A DNA stretch of 64,000 nt from assembly GCA_016648135.1 (NCBI GenBank), contig JADDOH010010161.1:33915-97914 (forward strand), read 5' to 3'. The stretch comes from Agrypnia vestita (lineage: Eukaryota; Arthropoda; Insecta; Trichoptera; Phryganeidae). A program made the translations under genes and the position numbers. Position 1 is the first letter of the stretch, and every line of letters starts with the position of its first letter. Of the stretch, positions 53,890-64,000 are shown one piece after another. The notes under the pieces were generated by a model. It was not told where the DNA came from and searched no databases. It saw nothing but the letters and a program-made list of their open reading frames with translations.

Positions 53890-54380
53890 TTTTAAATATT
53901 AATTGTATTATTTGTATGTATCTATTTATATTTTATTAATCACAACTACATATTTCGGAAAACCTTTCCATCGTCAGGATGTTTTGTTAATGTCAAAATA
54001 TCAAAATGTTTTGTTTTGTTTTTCTAAATTATTTGCAAAATTATATTTAAATATTCTTGCTGTCGTTCTTGATTACACACAATTACAGGATTTTTTTTTA
54101 GAATTGTGCTAGTAGTTGAATTTAATTGATTATTAATAATATTTTTTTACTATTACATGCTTCTAATGATTCCAAATTATCCAATTTCAGAACAAAATTA
54201 ATACAAGAACAGAATAAAATAGAAAGTCCTAAATTTCTTTCAAAACCGTGATCATTTTCTAACAAATATTTTGAAAATTCAGAAAAACCATGATTATTCA
54301 TATATCTCAAATGCTATTTTACTCTTACATTGAAATTTCGACCAGGTCTGATATTTTTCGGTAGATGTTTTGAAATTTGA
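53890..54380 (-). mobile_element. Penelope-like element 3' part with GIY-YIG relic
   Basis: Minus strand: GRNFNVRVK, stop, HLRYMNNHGFSEFSKYLLEN, then DHGFERN and LDNLESLEACNSKK to the stop at 54122. This is the GR---R--EH-R, H- and LE-LE blocks of the Penelope endonuclease, with the conserved His and Glu and one stop (54320 region). The 3' UTR and a hammerhead-like motif follow at 53982-53941. It matches the 3' end at 1437-1610. Confidence 0.7.
53941..53982 (-). ncRNA. hammerhead-like motif of the Penelope-like element
   Basis: CTGACGA (53977-53971), extra T, GGAAA-GGTT-TTCC, GAAAT, AT loop, GTA triplet. Stem I ACATC/GTTGT has one T-T mismatch. Near-identical to 1561-1602 with small decay. 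Confidence 0.5.
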
Positions 54381-55005
54381 TTCGAAAATTTATTGATATA
54401 TAAGATTCTTCGCCAATAATCGTTATTATTATTTATAATTGGTTAGTTATATTTTTCTTTACTACCCTGCTTCGCTCAAGAATCTGATTGTTCTATAAAT
54501 TATATTATTGCTATACATATATGTATAAAAATGTATTTGCCGACAATATATTCGTCTTGTTCACTGACATCAATAAAAATGGAATAAGGAATGGACTTTA
54601 TAAAGGTTTTTTGCACCTACAAATTGTTGCCTTTTCCAATGTTTTGCTCTTGGTTACACTTTAACCGTTAACTTCAATACGAATAATAATTTTACATTAT
54701 AGGATGTTACACAAATATGTATTTTCACTTGGGTTATACCGATAAATAATGAGTAAAACAGAGATGACTAGGCAGCAGGCGCGTTCACACTCTAGGTAAC
54801 GTTTTATACATACTAAACGCAACTTAGATTTCATGGGTAGGAATCATTTGACATACAAGTGCAGGCTGTATCTAAAAATTGTTTTTGCATATAAATTTGC
54901 ATTAGCAAACAAAATATTTAAATACGTATTTAAATTAACAATATATTTATTTTTATTTTTGTATGTGTAATATCTATTAGTTTATTACAGATTCATTAAT
55001 AATTA
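54381..55005. other. unassigned AT-rich stretch
   Basis: Nothing recognised. Confidence 0.45.
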
Positions 55006-55009
55006 TGAT

Positions 55010-55425
55010 TTTTACTCCCTTTATATTAACTCGTGGCGTCTGCTTGTCTTCTTGTCTGACGAAAAAACTTTGGATCAATTTTAAACTCCTTTCCCGTGAT
55101 CCAATCGAGCTGTAACTTTGCAAGCAGACTCGTGGCGACGATCAAGAAGATCTACCTATAGAAAAATTAATAAATTTTTGGATTTTTCAAATTTTGAATG
55201 GCTTTTTCATGCAACTTATTAAGTTGTTTGAAAATATTTCAACCCTTCTGGTAGACGCGAAACCTGATTAAAGTATAATTTTGGATTTTTGGAAAAATTT
55301 TATTACTCCCTTTCGTAGCGTCGCCCGACCGTAGCCCAACGCGTAGGTTAAGCGAAAAAATGTTTCAACTAGTAAATGAGAAAGGGAGTATAATAAAAAC
55401 TTGGTTTTTATGGGTTATTTTTTTT
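55010..55425 (+). repeat. dispersed repeat I, copy 3
   Basis: TTTACTCCCTTTATATTAAC, GTGATCCAATCGAGCTG and GCAAGCAGACTCGTGGCGAC, ending GAGAAAGGGAGTATAATAAA AACTTGG. The TACTCCCTTT start and AAAGGGAGTA near the end are inverted copies. Confidence 0.65.
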
Positions 55426-55429
55426 AATT

Positions 55430-56960
55430 GTCTAATACAGCTAAAAAATCACAATGTTCAAAATATGATATGACAAACATTATTTAAAAACATGGTTAAT
55501 GTTAGGTATTGTCACCAAAGCAGGGGGCATTTTGCCATTGTCCCCAAGCTCCACGTACAACTTTCGAGTATATGAAGCAATCTAGTAAAAATTACTAAGT
55601 CATTTATTCCAGTCCACGTATCGCGCCCTGTAAATAAGCTCACCTTTTTGTGCGAGGGCGGAGGACTGCCGTATCCCGTCGCGCAGCTTTATTGGAACGC
55701 AAACAATGATTGGGAGAATATTAAAAAAAACAGAGATTTTTTATTACTGTGACTTTGCCGCTTTCTAAGGAGGCGATTTCTTTGAAGAAAATTTGGATCA
55801 AGATATAAAATGAAGTAGTCCTTCGCCATATTTTGTCTTTCGTCGATTTAGTCGTAGTTCGTAGTCGCAGTTTTTGAATGCAAACACGCAACTGAATATA
55901 AAATCTCTATTGCATTCACGATTTTGTAAGTATGTATATTCTGTTATATTGGATTAAATGTTATACTGTAAAATACAAATCAATTGTAAATGTAGTCTTA
56001 AGTGCCCTCATAAAAAGTACAATGAATGAAATGGGGTCCACATCGAAAAACAAAATACTTTAAATTTTATATAAAATTATTTTCATAATTTTATATAAAA
56101 TTGAATATAAATGAATTCTGAAGTCCACGATGACAATACTTATTTTTTATTTTACCAACACATGTAACAGGAACTAGAATAGTGCACACATTTTAAAGTG
56201 TATCCTGAAATATTCAACGAAATCAAAGATAAAGTCATGTGTTTAGGTTTTGTCCTAAAGGGTCATTTTAAAAAATAAACATTGTTAACAAACAATAATG
56301 AAGTGCTTATATACCTACACAATGTTCTTACATTATATTAATTTTTAAAATAAACCATAAATACTAACCACTTAAATATTACTTTAAATATTATTGTGCC
56401 AATTTTATTGAGTTTTAGTCGTGTGTAAACCATTACCATGTCTAACTTCTCATCTCCCGAACTTATGTACCTACAGGTATATGTATATACTTTTATAGGA
56501 TTTAATATACTCATAATGTATGTAATATATATTATATTTTGTATATTTTCTTTTGGAATTTAATAAATAAATAAATAAAATTATTTTTAATTTATTCTTT
56601 AAGGGCCGCTTGTTTGATACAAGCAGGTCCGATTTCCAGATCGCTTCAACATATAGACTTATTGCGTATTTGTTAATTCGATCGTTTGTCATACGAGTGC
56701 TTTTCCCTTATATTTTCAATATCATATTTTCGTTTGTTGTTCATACTTGCCCCGATTTCGCGATGCAATTGATGTCCAGTCAACAAAACAATTGCCCCAT
56801 ATAAGCATGTATGTGAGTCAAGCATTTTTTTTTATTATGGAAATATTGCTAGGTCAAGTTAAAAAATTAGTTCAAATTAATGTGAATACGGATATCTGAG
56901 AGCGCACAATTATGCAATCACGGTTAATGCCTCTTCAGCGACCTTGTGCAATAGCCTATA
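55430..56960. other. unassigned; partly single-copy-like
   Basis: 55540-55720 has balanced composition (CAGTCCACGTATCGCGCCC) and no partner. The rest is AT-rich. No gene recognised. Confidence 0.4.
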
Positions 56961-56964
56961 CACC

Positions 56965-57272
56965 AACCTTCGTAAGGTCCTCGGGTCAATTTTGACCCAT
57001 TTTGGGATTAATGAGCAATTTTCTCGAAAAATAACGGTTTTTAAATATTGATATTTTATGACTTTTATTTAATCGCTGTCTTAAGCTTATTTTCAAATTA
57101 ATCTTTTTTTTTAAACTTATGTTAATGTGCGTATGAACTTTTTTACTCTAACGGCGTTCGGGTCAAGTTTGACCCACTATACTTATAATTATATTACTAT
57201 AATTATACTACTCGGTCAAATCTGACCCGAGGGACGGTACCGTTAGTACTTTTGAAGCCCCTATGAAGGTTA
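56965..57272. mobile_element. piggyBac-like MITE with GGGTCAAATTTGACCC palindromes
   Basis: Ends AACCTTCGTAAGG and CCTATGAAGGTT, with subterminal GGGTCAATTTTGACCC (56983), GGGTCAAGTTTGACCC (57160) and CGGTCAAATCTGACCCG (57213). TTAA follows the right end (57270-57273), but the left lacks TTAA. Element type inferred from the subterminal pattern. Confidence 0.5.
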
Positions 57273-57274
57273 AG

Positions 57275-57615
57275 AGTTTTCACACAATGAAGGGCGGTCG
57301 GGTCTCCGCCATCAGATCGGGCGGACATCCGACTTTCTTTTTAATTTTATATGTAGATGTACATCCGATAACGTCTGCAGGCAATCGCAAACACTCTTAC
57401 ATTCCACGAACCACAACTCCTCCCTATACATCTATGCCTTTTTTACTTCTTCTATTACTACCGATCAGACAATCGTTCTTTGTGTAGTGCCTTACCACAA
57501 AGTTATTGACAGGATATCCTAAATTGTCCGCTTTGGCTTGTCAGCAGAAAAACTTCAAAAAGAAATCAAATTCCCAATTTAATGGGATTGTGGAATATTG
57601 GTAGATAGCTAAGGA
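57275..57615. other. unassigned stretch
   Basis: Balanced composition to about 57480. No recognised gene. Confidence 0.4.
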
Positions 57616-57618
57616 ATA

Positions 57619-58379
57619 AATATGCAGGGTTATTTGTAAAACATTAATAACCCCGCAGGACTATATTCCTGCCTTGATTATGAGTCGAAAATGTTCAAGC
57701 TATTATGACCTAATATCAACAGTTATGGAGATATGCGACTCAAAGTTTGCATTTTTTTTTCAATATTTCTGACTAATTTTTTGTAAAACGTTGGACTATC
57801 ATTACAGTAACTTATATCGAATATGAAAAATTCATTTTCTTTAATACAAGTCAAATAAAAAAATAAAAACCTTCAAATTCCAATTGGAAAACATTCCAAT
57901 TGGAATTTTTTCAGGGTTATTATCATTTTATTTAACTTGTATTGGAACGAATTAATTTTTCGTAATCGATATGAGTTACTGTAATGATAGTCCAGCGTTT
58001 TACGAAAAATAAGTAAAAATAATAAGAAAAATTCATTTTCTTTAATACAAGTCAAATAAAAAAATAAAAACCTTCAAATTCCAATTGGAAAACATTCCAA
58101 CTGGAATTTTTTCAGGGTTATTATCATTTTATTTAACTTGTATTGGAACGAATGAATTTTTCGTAATCGATATGAGTTACTGTGATGATAGTCTAATATT
58201 TTACAAAAAATAAGTGAGAAATATTGAAAAAAAAAATGCAAACTTTGATGTCGCATATCTCCATAACTATTGATATTAGATCATAATAGCTTGAACATTT
58301 TCGACTCATAATCAAGGCTGGAATATAGTCCTGCGAGGTTTTTAATGTTTTACAAATAACCCTGTATATTTATATACAC
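57619..58379. mobile_element. long-TIR MITE family K, copy 2, with internal duplication
   Basis: Ends ATATGCAGGGTTATTTGTAA and TTACAAATAACCCTGTATAT. The two halves are inverted copies for more than 200 bp. The middle (about 57835-58025) is repeated directly at 58028-58215 with few differences, including CCAATTGGAAAACATTCCAA. Confidence 0.75.
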
Positions 58380-58469
58380 AAAACCAGGTCAATATCATCA
58401 GGCCATATTGAGACGGTCTGCCAAAAAGAAGGCTTGCTCTACTTATGTTGACTGAGATGACTATCTTAA

Positions 58470-59232
58470 AGCCATGTATTCACTAGGGGACAAATTGTCC
58501 CTCAACAGCATGCGCGGCATAGAGTCTACGTGACGTTGCAACGTCGTGCACTGTTCCGCGACCTCGCGCACAACATAGCGCGGCATTTCTACGTGCCGTG
58601 GCAACGTTGCCATGCGCACGGTACCCGAGCGTACTCACTGCAACATTCTGCGGAGCGTCAGTACCACGTGGTATGTTTACAAGTGAATACGCATGCGCTG
58701 TATCTGTCAAGATGACAATGCGGGGAAACGAAATCGTTCTCGAACTCATCGAGCTGTATCGATCGAAGATCGCATAGAATGTCCGTCCTTCTTTCTCTTT
58801 GTAGTTAATAATTTCGCATTCTCCTCTTTTTTCTCCTCTTACTTTTCGATAAACTCATTAACATAAACAGATACGCGGCTATCATCATAACCTCATAGGG
58901 TGATATATTTCCGTAACGTCTGGAAAACAATAATTATTTGCAAAAACGACCTTGTTTTTAATAATATTCAATTTACTACAGTAAAACCTCGTTAATTTGA
59001 AATTGCGACCCAAAAAAACATTTCGAATTGCGCGGAACCCCGTTTTCGCCAAATGTGATACCGCAGCTGTCATCCATAACCTCATCGGATGACATTTCCG
59101 CGACAAGATATGCGAGTCCCGGTGTGTGCACGTCAATTGACCGCGTCATTGTCCCCGAAACATGAGCGTAGATGTTGATGCGACATGTCGAGCGGAATGT
59201 CTCGCGATTTGTCCCCTAGTGAATACATGGCT
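58470..59232. mobile_element. Harbinger-like MITE with TAA target duplication
   Basis: Left AGCCATGTATTCACTAGGGG ACAAAT and right ATTTGTCCCCTAGTGAATAC ATGGCT are perfect inverted repeats, flanked by TAA on both sides (58467-58469 and 59233-59235). A 3-bp TWA duplication is typical of PIF/Harbinger. The GC-rich interior (58500-58740) has palindromic ACGT/GCGC blocks. No transposase frame. Confidence 0.7.
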
Positions 59233-59235
59233 TAA

Positions 59236-60340
59236 GACTTTCCTTCTGTGATACTTCCGCGCATCGCTCTTCTCATCAGTGATATGGACCACACCCCGGC
59301 ATGGTTCTGTTTTGAGTGTACACACTAATAATCCTCGAGAATTGCGTCGCATAACTAACTAACCCATAAAATAATGACTGATGACTGATTCGTAAAATAA
59401 AGACTAACCAATAATTTAAAAATACCTAATCCGATTTATTTGAACTGACTATTTTTTGTACCGCTCTTTTTGTGATCTTTATATATTTTTATTTTTTTCT
59501 TATTCACATGAAATATAGAATTTGGGTTGTTCTTTGCCTGTCTCACTAGAAGAATCTGTGTGTGTTATATGTGTACCTATAAATAAAGTAAAAGTATATA
59601 AGAAATGGAAATATATTGAGAAAAAATATAGTAATTATTAAAAACATTTATTAATAACAAAATAATAATTATAAGTTATTCATTTGTTTAGGTGAGAGCA
59701 CTAATTTTATGTCTTCCCATATTTTAAATCCATGATCTTTATAAGTATTTCATGTTTTTGGAATTTATTATCGCATTATATTCAAGATTTTGTTGCAAGT
59801 TCTTAAAGAGTTTCAGTCCATAGTAGTTGAAACTCCTTTTCTCGTATTATGTAGTATGTGTTATACTAATACATTGTCATGTAATTAGACACAGAAAAAA
59901 TTACACGTGATTTAAGATTGTACTGCATTCTGGACGTTACAAAGTAAATTATAAAATACTAGAAAGTTTGAAATCGGGTATGTCATCTTGATATACCCGA
60001 TATTTCGCGAAATTACATCCCTTATTTAAGGGGCGACATAGCCGCTACACGCCACAATTATTGTTTTGACAGAAGCGAAATCAAAGATAAATGGTATGGG
60101 TATTTACCTGCTTTAAATTAAGAATACCTACCATTAGTTTCATAATGAATAAGTGCGATCCCAGACGTGAATATTCTAAGACAAGTTGTAAAGTGTTCCA
60201 CAGAGTAGAGATATGCGTTAAATTAGTCCGAATTACATTATGCTGCTCATTGACTTTATTATTTTTAACAATATTTTTATATGTATGTTTTGAAAACAAT
60301 ATTACTGGATATTGTCGACACGGGGATAATTTTACTAATT
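59236..60340. other. unassigned, mostly AT-rich
   Basis: GATATACCCGATATT near 59990 is a small near-palindrome. No gene recognised. Confidence 0.45.
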
Positions 60341-60344
60341 ACGA

Positions 60345-60640
60345 TAAATTATAGAAGTTTCACAGAGACGAAGCTAATTTTGTTGGAAACATTATATATA
60401 AGTCTTTACAGCGTGACTTAAATTTTATGAACAGTATGAGCTGGTGATCACTTTACACAATGAAATGTTCACCGATTTCAACGTTAGAACATCCAAACAT
60501 TATCAAATTTTTGAAAGTTATTCTGAATCAGTTTCTTTCATATATTCCAATGGACTATATTAGAAGACATCTATGATCCTTCCCGGATATGAGTTTCCCA
60601 TATATATAAGGGACTTCTATAATTTATCTTAATAAAATAT
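60345..60640. mobile_element. MITE family A, copy 8, most complete
   Basis: Left TAAATTATAGAAGTTTCACA GAGACGAAGCTA and right GGGACTTCTATAATTTATC are inverted ends. The interior has GATCACTTTACACAATG, TTCACCGATTTCAACG and TATCAAATTTTTGAAAG. About 290 bp. Confidence 0.65.
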
Positions 60641-60647
60641 ATATTTA

Positions 60648-60745
60648 TTTATTAATTTATTTAACGTCCTTATGGGCTTTTACAAATATACAGAATATAC
60701 ATTTTTAAAAATAACATAAGACAGATATACAGTTAAAAGGTACAA
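60648..60745 (-). mobile_element. LINE 3' tail, inverted
   Basis: TTATTAATTTATTTAACGTC CTTATGGGCTTTTACAAATA on the plus strand is the inverse of a LINE 3' end with a TAAAT-type tail. Also seen at 47030 and 49240. Confidence 0.45.
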
Positions 60746-61000
60746 GTACATATAATAGAATTGTATAAATTTAGATTGCTGTTAAAGATTCAAGTGCATA
60801 TAATAGATTTGTGTAAATTTAGATTGCTGTTAAAGATTCAAGTGCATATAATAGATTTGTGTAAATTTAGATTGCTGTTAAAGATTCAAGTGCATATAAT
60901 AGATTTGTGTAAATTTAGATTGCTGTTAAAGATTCAAGTGCATATAATAGATTTGTGTAAATTACATTTAAAAAGATTCAAGTACATCATATAGATTTGT
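60742..61000 (+). repeat. 48-bp minisatellite, about 4.5 units
   Basis: Unit AATTTAGATTGCTGTTAAAG ATTCAAGTGCATATAATAG ATTTGTGTA. The four central units are almost identical. Because 48 is divisible by 3 it creates a spurious repeating frame (CKFRLLLKIQVHIIDL). Degenerate related sequence continues to about 61225. Confidence 0.9.
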
Positions 61001-61231
61001 GTGCATAAAATAAAAAGAGAAGTTAAAGTAGTGAGAAGAAAATGAATGTAAGTAGTAAGAAGAAGAAAAAATACATTGCAGCTAAAAATATTCAAGTACC
61101 TACATCTTATGGATTTATGTAAATAAAAAAGAGAAGTTTAAGTAGTAAGAAGAAAATGATTGTAAGTATTAAGAAGAAGAAAAAATAGATTGCAGGTAAA
61201 AAGATGCAAGTACATCTTATAGATTATATTA

Positions 61232-62519
61232 TTAGGTCCTTACATATGAAATTGGCGTTTTGCCGTACTGGCAAATTTGATCTCAAATATCTTCTCTTTG
61301 GTTAGGAATTCCAAATTCAAATTTATACAGCTATTTACCCATGTATTTGTGTTTTGAAAATTATAATTCAATTGTTTTTTCCTCAATTGTTTTTTTCTTT
61401 GCGTCACTCAGTTTACAAAATGAAAAACTTGAAATATCGCGTTATTTACGAGTACGAGTTCCACTGTGGCACCAGTGCTGCAGAAACGGCTCGAAGGATT
61501 AATGATGTGTATGGCGACGGTGCCGCAAAAGAAAACACAGTGCGTTTTTGGTGCCAACGTTTTCGTTCTGGAAATTTCGACCTGCAGAACAAGCCCCGTG
61601 GACGGCCGGAGACCAAAGTTGATAATGAAGAATTGAAGGCTATTGTGGAAGCGGAATCCATCGCAAACCACATCCGAGTTAGCTACAGGCTGCGGTGTTA
61701 GTGATAAAACTGTTTTAATCCACTTGACGCAAATTGGTAAGGTGAAAAAGCTTGAAAGGTGGGTACCTCACGAATTGAGTGAAGCAAATCAACAAACGCG
61801 CGTTGACTGCTGCGTTGCATTACTCAACCGGCACAATAATGAAGGGATTTAAAATCGAATCATTACCTGTGATGAAAAGTGGATCCTGTACGATAATCGG
61901 AAGCGCTCATCGCAATGGCTGAACCCTGCCGAACCAGCCAAACCATGCCCCAAGCGAAAATTGACTCCAAAACAGTTACTTGTGAGCGTTTGGTGGACTA
62001 GTGCTGGTGTCGTTCACTACAACTTTCTTAAATCTGGCCAGACGATTACGGCAGATGTCTATTGTCAGCAACTGCAAACCATGATGGAAAAGCTAGCTGC
62101 TAAACAACCGAGGCTGGTTAATCGCTCTAGGCCACTGATGCTTCATGATAACGCTAGACCACACACTGCACAACAGACGGCTACCAAATTAGAGGAGCTT
62201 CAATTGGAATGTCTAAGACATTCACCGTACTCTCCGGACCTTGCCCCAATAGATTACCATTTTTTTCGAAATTTGGATAACTTCTTGCACAGGAAAAAAT
62301 TCAACTCCGATGGGGCAGTCCAAACCGCCTTCAAAGATTTTATTGATTCCCGTCCGAATGGTTTTTTTAGTAAAGGGATCGATGAACTTACCTATGAGAT
62401 GGTAAAAGTGCATAGATAGCAATGGTACATACTTTGATTAAATAAATATATTATAATAAAAAAAAATCGGCTTTATGTTCCTCCCATACTAAACGCCAAT
62501 TTCATATGTAAAGACCTAA
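61232..62519 (+). mobile_element. full-length mariner element
   Basis: 1288 bp flanked by TA on both sides (61230-61231 and 62520-62521). Inverted ends of 29 bp (TTAGGTCCTTACATATGAAA TTGGCGTTT) have a single mismatch (C/T at position 8). Length, TA duplication and the transposase place it in the mariner DD34D group. Ends look mobilisable if transposase were supplied. Confidence 0.95.
61420..62419 (+). pseudogene. mariner transposase, one frameshift and one stop
   Basis: Start ATG at 61420 (MKNLKYRVIYEYEFHCGTSA). The N-terminal helix-turn-helix pair covers about residues 1-110 with WCQRFRSGNFD and GRPETKVD in the linker. A +1 shift around 61640-61655 moves the frame. RWVPHELSEANQ follows, then an in-frame TAA at 61850 just before ITCDEKW. 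The catalytic Asp codons are at 61871 (CDEKW), 62147 (LHDNARPH) and 62252 (PIDYHFF), with 34 residues between the last two, so the triad is intact. Ends with TAG at 62417. Only two lesions, so it is young, but no full protein can be made. Confidence 0.92.
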
Positions 62520-62524
62520 TATAT

Positions 62525-63085
62525 TAAAGGAAATAAAAATAGATGTATTTGTAACCGAAATTATATTACTAACCAGTATATCCTCTTTATACCCATGAAA
62601 GATGATTCCGTTAAATAAATATTGCGGAATAGAGTTTTGCGGGATCAACTTGAGAACTCGTGTCGAAGATTTCTGCTGGTATCTTATCTCATTTCATTCC
62701 TCAAACAAGTCCCCACCCTGCCCTTGCAGACTCCCGCGGAAATTCACTTAAAACTAATATAAAACTAGTTTACCTGACCGTGTCCTTTGAGCCACAGGGC
62801 TCCCCTATCATCACGCGGTGCCTACCCTTTTCACTTTAAACTTTTCACTTGGCTGCGAGTTATCTCCCAAAAAGTTTGGGTTCGGACCCCGTAAGACAAT
62901 TATTTAGAACGCCTCGAAATTACAAAGAACAGAGCCGCGACAGATAGAAGGATGGGGGAAGACCGTTCTCAAAACCTACCCTACATTACTACTTCCGGAA
63001 CGAATACAGGTACAATAAAACATATAAAATTTATTTTACAATTAAAAAATGAAACACAAAAATATATATCAAAAAACTGGCACAT
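62525..63085. other. low-repeat stretch, no gene recognised
   Basis: 62640-62980 is balanced in composition and has no partner. It could be single-copy DNA or an unrecognised element. Confidence 0.4.
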
Positions 63086-63089
63086 AAAA

Positions 63090-63715
63090 ACCAAGTTTTT
63101 ATTATACTCCCTTTCTTTCTAAAATATAACAACAATTAAAGACGAATTAAAACATATAACATAACACTAAACTTACAGGAATTTAATATATTTCTAAAAT
63201 GTCAGATGTTTTGAGTTTTGATATGACACTTCATGCTTTGAAGATTAAATTCTAAAAACATTTGTCGGTCAATTTAATCAAGATTTTGATATATTTGTGA
63301 ATTTTGCTGTCATATGTGAATCAATTGTCATAAATTTTCGAAATTCGTAGTGAAGTACCTATTATATATTCCGATGGAGTAATTTTTATTATTTTTATAT
63401 TATATATATATAAATAATTTAACAATTTAAATATTCCGTGACGTCGTCAGGCCGCTGTTGGTAGTAATCAAACAGGGTATGGTTTCCAATTTTAAAAAAT
63501 TAATTAAATTTTCTAAAAATCCAAAATTATAGTATAATAATTTAAAAAAATTAATGAAAATTTGGTAGATCTTCTTGATCGCTGCCAAGAGTCTGCTTGC
63601 AAAGTTTCAGCTCGATTGGATCACAGGAAAAGGGTTAAAAATCGATCCAAAAATTTTTCGTTAAGAAAACAAGCAAGCAGACGCCACGAGTTAAAAGAAA
63701 AGGAAGTAATAAAAA
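63090..63715 (-). repeat. dispersed repeat I, copy 4, longest
   Basis: Minus strand starts ATTACTTCCTTTTCTTTTAA and has GTGGCGTCTGCTTGCTTG, GATCCAATCGAGCTGAAACT and TTGCAAGCAGACTC. It ends AAAGGGAGTATAATAAAAAC TTGGTTTTTATG at 63085-63120. About 300 bp of extra interior compared with the others. Confidence 0.6.
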
Positions 63716-63829
63716 ATGGTCAACTCCTACAATTTCTCATTACTTAAATACAGTGTGGCTGCCTATTGTAACTTACAATATCTTCTAATACAATAGTGCA
63801 TTAGCAATGGAATTCAAATACAGTATACT

Positions 63830-64000
63830 AATTTCGAATGTCTCTCTGTCCGTAACCCGCTGGAATTACAACGACAGCACTGATGATGACTAATCACTAA
63901 TGAGGCCCGGGCACCCAAGTGTGATACGTCAATCAGCGCGCGGCTCAGGTTGCACGTAAGGCACATTATTAATTATTATTATGCCCCGTGATTTTTCACA
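63830..64000 (+). mobile_element. Helitron-type 3' part, cut by the window end
   Basis: GTGTGATACGTCAATCAGCG, CACGTAAGG and the start of the hairpin CCCCGTGATTTTTCAC match 21655-21724. The expected CTAG end lies beyond the window. Confidence 0.5.

Noticed and set aside
53592..53939. 115-codon plus-strand open frame
   Set aside because: No recognisable domain; it spans a likely non-coding unique block and a T-rich run.
60761..60994. 77-codon frame with a 16-residue repeat
   Set aside because: Translation of a 48-bp minisatellite; the repeat is a DNA-level tandem and there is no evidence of a protein.
60742..61000. CRISPR-like array
   Set aside because: Units are directly adjacent with no variable spacers, and the genome is eukaryotic; it is a minisatellite.

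Overview
The window looks like 64 kb of nuclear DNA from an insect, most likely a moth or butterfly. This is inferred from four things: the AT-rich, gene-poor, transposon-dense sequence; TTAGG-type telomere-like units at its start; Helitron ends of the CTAG|T type; and tRNA-derived SINEs mixed with many non-LTR retrotransposon tails. There is no bacterial-style operon and no complete host protein gene I can name. The one certain intact gene is a tRNA-Lys(CTT) at 6366-6438. Two short stretches with splice-like borders (10886-11092 and 12803-12890) are weak exon candidates.

The rest is a patchwork of mobile DNA. Non-LTR retrotransposon remnants of at least five lineages occur as 3' ends and reverse-transcriptase pieces (2.7, 9.8, 12.3, 15.2, 16.6-17.7, 19.8, 22.3, 27.4, 42.6, 43.2, 46, 48.4 and 52.3 kb). 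A full-length mariner with intact ends but a broken transposase lies at 61232-62519, and a second, much older DDE transposase relic at 45.3 kb. Helitron-type ends lie at 18.4, 21.7, 44.2 and 63.9 kb, and the 44 kb copy carries five heat-shock-element-like clusters. LTR fragments of two families, tRNA-derived SINEs, and many MITE-like elements complete the set; several MITEs have readable inverted repeats and target duplications (hAT-like 50646-50817, Harbinger-like 58470-59232).

The most interesting component is a set of about a dozen hammerhead-ribozyme-like modules (CUGANGA, one extra nucleotide, a paired stem II, then GAAAC, a very short stem III, and in the best copies a closing stem I). 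Two of them lie just downstream of decayed GIY-YIG endonuclease sequence of Penelope-like elements (40395-40985 and 53890-54380, both minus strand), which identifies the host element. Others sit in head-to-head inverted repeats (8.1, 10.3, 29.2 and 33.0 kb). Stem II sequence differs between copies while pairing is kept.

Between repeats there are GC-richer, low-repeat stretches (2.3, 18.6, 22.9, 29.7, 39.6-40.4 and 53.6 kb) that could be conserved regulatory DNA of a neighbouring developmental gene; this is inference and needs cross-species alignment.
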